In this document: one piece after another, positions 33,539 to 35,180 of the stretch
Layout of the letters: every line of letters starts with the position of its first letter
How positions within the stretch are numbered: position 1 is the first letter of the stretch
DNA from: Clostridia bacterium
GTDB lineage: Bacteria; Bacillota_A; Clostridia; Oscillospirales; Acutalibacteraceae
Direction of reading: 5' to 3'
NCBI GenBank assembly: GCA_009930155.1
Contig: RZYX01000014.1
Location: 1-35,180, forward strand
Length of the DNA: 35,180 nt
Made by a program: the position numbers and the translations under genes
Notes under the pieces: generated by a model
The model's database searches: none
What the model was told of the DNA's origin: nothing
Seen by the model: only the letters and a program-made list of their open reading frames with translations

Positions 33539-34856
33539 ACCAAGAGTTGTTTTTACAAAAGAGATGAAAGAGGACTATACCATATTAATCCCAACAATGT
33601 TACCAATGCATTTTGAGATGATATCAAAAATCATTTCATCATATGGATATAAAACAGAGCTTTTAGATAATTCGGGTAAACAAGTTAAAGATTGTGGGCT
33701 TAAATATGTTCACAACGATTCATGTTATCCTGCAATAATTGTTATTGGTCAATTTATTGATGCACTTGAGAGTGGGAAATATGACCCACATAAAACGGCT
33801 GTTTTGATTACACAAACAGGCGGTGGTTGCCGTGCGTCAAACTACATAGCTCTTCTTCGTAAAGCACTTGATAGAGCGGGTTTTGGATATGTTCCTGTAG
33901 TTTCGTTTAACTTTGCAGGGCTTGAAAGCAATCCTGGATTTAAACTGACTTTGCCAATGGTGCACAGAATGGTTTATGCGGTTAACTATGGTGATTTGCT
34001 TATGCTTTTGTTAAACCAAAGCAAGCCATACGAAATAACACCAGGTGATAGCGATAAGCTTGCACATCAGTGGATTGAAAAGCTAACAAAAGGAATGGAA
34101 AACAGCGGAAAGCTTATAAGCTATAAGGAAGTAAAGCGTAACTATGCGCAGATGATAAAAGACTTTTCGGCTATACCAAAACGAAGAGAGAACAAAGTAA
34201 AAGTTGGTATAGTTGGAGAAATATTTGTAAAATTTTCGCCACTTGGCAATAATAATCTTGAAAAATTCCTTGTGTCTGAAGGGGCACAAACGGTTATGCC
34301 TGGGCTTTTGGACTTTTGTCTTTATTGTGTTTATAACGGAGTAATAGACGAAAAGTTATATGGAATGGGTAAGGCAAAAGCACTTGGTTCTCGTGTATTG
34401 ATGAAAATTTTAGTAAATAAACAGCAGGATATTATTGATGCAGTAAATAAAGAGGGTTCGTTTGAGCCACCAGCATCTTTTGCACACACTTGCACACTAA
34501 CAGAAGGATATATGGGGCTTGGTGCAAAGATGGGTGAGGGCTGGCTACTTACGGCAGAGATGCTAGAGCTTATTGAACAAGGCACAACAAATATTGTTTG
34601 TGCACAGCCATTTGGATGCTTGCCAAACCATATTGTTGGCAAAGGTGTTATGAAGCTGATTAAAGAGAAAAATCCAAACGTTAATATAGTTGCAATTGAC
34701 TACGACCCAGGTTCAACACAAATTAATCAGGAAAACAGGATAAAACTTATGCTTGCAAACGCAAAGCAGCCAGAAACTGAAAATCAAGATGAAGATGAAG
34801 AACCTAAGGCAGATTGTAAGAATTGCAAAAAAGATTTAGCGGCTCAATTGTCATAA
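33525..34856 (+). CDS. 2-hydroxyacyl-CoA dehydratase-like Fe-S protein (HgdB-type), partner of the upstream activase
   Basis: The product resembles the C-terminal half of the large activase-dehydratase fusion proteins. Conserved cysteines are in HNDSCYPA, GGGCRASNY, DFCLYCVYNG, HTCTLTEGYMG and QPFGCLPNH, enough to hold an Fe-S cluster. The ending AIDYDPGSTQINQENRIKLML is typical. A Cys-rich polar tail (DCKNCKKD) closes the protein. Start ATG 33525 has AGAGGTGAG upstream and gives 443 residues; an in-frame GTG at 33516 is possible. The 14-base overlap and normal start signals argue that this is a real two-gene version rather than a broken fusion. The reaction is unknown. Confidence 0.87.
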   Translation: MEKSEPRVVFTKEMKEDYTILIPTMLPMHFEMISKIISSYGYKTELLDNSGKQVKDCGLKYVHNDSCYPAIIVIGQFIDALESGKYDPHKTAVLITQTGGGCRASNYIALLRKALDRAGFGYVPVVSFNFAGLESNPGFKLTLPMVHRMVYAVNYGDLLMLLLNQSKPYEITPGDSDKLAHQWIEKLTKGMENSGKLISYKEVKRNYAQMIKDFSAIPKRRENKVKVGIVGEIFVKFSPLGNNNLEKFLVSEGAQTVMPGLLDFCLYCVYNGVIDEKLYGMGKAKALGSRVLMKILVNKQQDIIDAVNKEGSFEPPASFAHTCTLTEGYMGLGAKMGEGWLLTAEMLELIEQGTTNIVCAQPFGCLPNHIVGKGVMKLIKEKNPNVNIVAIDYDPGSTQINQENRIKLMLANAKQPETENQDEDEEPKADCKNCKKDLAAQLS

Positions 34857-34865
34857 ATAAAATAT

Positions 34866-34914
34866 ACACTTAAAGAGCCACTGCGTTTTTATAACGCTGT
34901 GGCTCTTTAAGTGT
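34866..34914. terminator. long stem-loop after the dehydratase gene
   Basis: A 16-bp perfect stem (34866-34881 with 34899-34914, starting ACACTTAAAG) plus an inner GCGTT/AACGC, so about 21 pairs with one mismatch. It lies ten bases after the stop, but no T-run follows on +; the minus strand is T-rich. It is a probable terminator or mRNA end-stabilising hairpin. Confidence 0.65.
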
Positions 34915-35057
34915 AAAAACGCCTAGTGTAGAGGTTGTCATCATTTTTGATTTTTAACGCGGGTGTTGCACAAATTTATTTTTTGTGATACTTTAATAGT
35001 AGTGAATAATTTTTACGGGCAAGTTCTGTTTTGTGTTAGAAGCTTAATGGAACAGTG

Positions 35058-35089
35058 ATTTTTATCGCTATAATATAGTGGATAAAAAT
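35058..35089. promoter_or_regulatory. operator-like palindrome over a possible -10 element
   Basis: ATTTTTATC (35058-35066) pairs with GATAAAAAT (35081-35089), and inside it CTATA (35068-35072) pairs with TATAG (35074-35078). A TATAAT at 35069-35074 sits at the centre, about 72 bases before the final gene. No good -35 is seen. Confidence 0.4.
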
Positions 35090-35145
35090 TAAAAGTGTAA
35101 CAAACAAACTTAAAAACATTTTATTAAATTGATTGGAGTTATATT

Positions 35146-35180
35146 ATGATTATTAATGAAGTTTTTAAAATTAAAACTAT
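35146..35180 (+). CDS. start of a gene cut off by the window end
   Basis: ATG 35146 follows TTGGAGT by a normal distance and opens a frame, MIINEVFKIKT, to the last base. Only eleven codons are visible, so no function can be given. Confidence 0.5.
   Translation, partial: MIINEVFKIKT

Noticed and set aside
33500..33540. A frameshift splitting one activase-dehydratase gene
   Set aside because: The downstream frame has its own ATG with a good ribosome binding site and the upstream one ends naturally with a 14-base overlap, so a two-gene version is the simpler reading.

Overview
This window looks like chromosome of an anaerobic, low-GC Gram-positive bacterium, most likely class Clostridia and possibly the Oscillospirales/Ruminococcaceae group. 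The basis is AT-rich DNA, strong AGGAGG-type ribosome binding sites, sigma-A-like TTGACA-17-TATAAT promoters, a single-chain glycyl-tRNA synthetase, an oxygen-sensitive class III ribonucleotide reductase and a 2-hydroxyacyl-CoA-dehydratase-type activator pair. I see no rRNA operon, transposase, integrase, phage genes, tRNA or CRISPR array, so this is mostly housekeeping chromosome with a few uncharacterised genes.

Layout. 1-91 is a cluster of palindromes. 253-3937 (+) is a two-gene unit: rlmB and a 969-residue membrane protein that aligns with P-type ATPases but has lost the DKTGT, TGD and GDGxND motifs. 4065-4565 (-) is a flavin-reductase-like protein. 4893-13274 (+) is the arginine pathway in the order argG-argH-argC-(small lipoprotein)-argJ-argB-argD-argF. 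With a putatively bifunctional ArgJ these seven enzymes can take glutamate to arginine, apart from supplying carbamoyl phosphate. An ARG-box-like site lies upstream of argG. 13408-14556 (+) is an AI-2E/PerM-type permease, followed by a probable 36-residue membrane peptide (-) and a stand-alone 5S rRNA gene with its own promoter and terminator. 15219-16220 (+) is a PrsA/SurA-like lipoprotein.

16423-19205 (+) is nrdD-nrdG, preceded by two NrdR-type boxes 32 bp apart around the promoter. 19341-19975 is a 294-bp tandem repeat made of hairpins. 23062-20052 (-) is an operon of an acyl-CoA synthetase, a TIM-barrel sugar-phosphate isomerase-like protein and a dCMP deaminase. 23693-24724 (+) is a polytopic membrane protein (DUF5692-like) with an unclear start. 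25437-24826 (-) is a cyclase/kynurenine-formamidase-like metal enzyme. Then come a 65-residue helical protein (+), glmS (+), a Cof-type HAD phosphatase (-) and glyS (-). 30554-34856 (+) holds a tandem-ASKHA activase and an overlapping dehydratase-like Fe-S partner. The last 35 bases start another gene.

The most unusual items are the degenerate P-type-ATPase-like protein next to rlmB, the 294-bp hairpin repeat, the small lipoprotein inside the arginine operon, the small membrane peptide beside the lone 5S gene, and the leader of the DUF5692-like gene. Nothing here clearly amounts to a new multi-gene system; the pseudo-P-type ATPase is the best candidate for undescribed biology.
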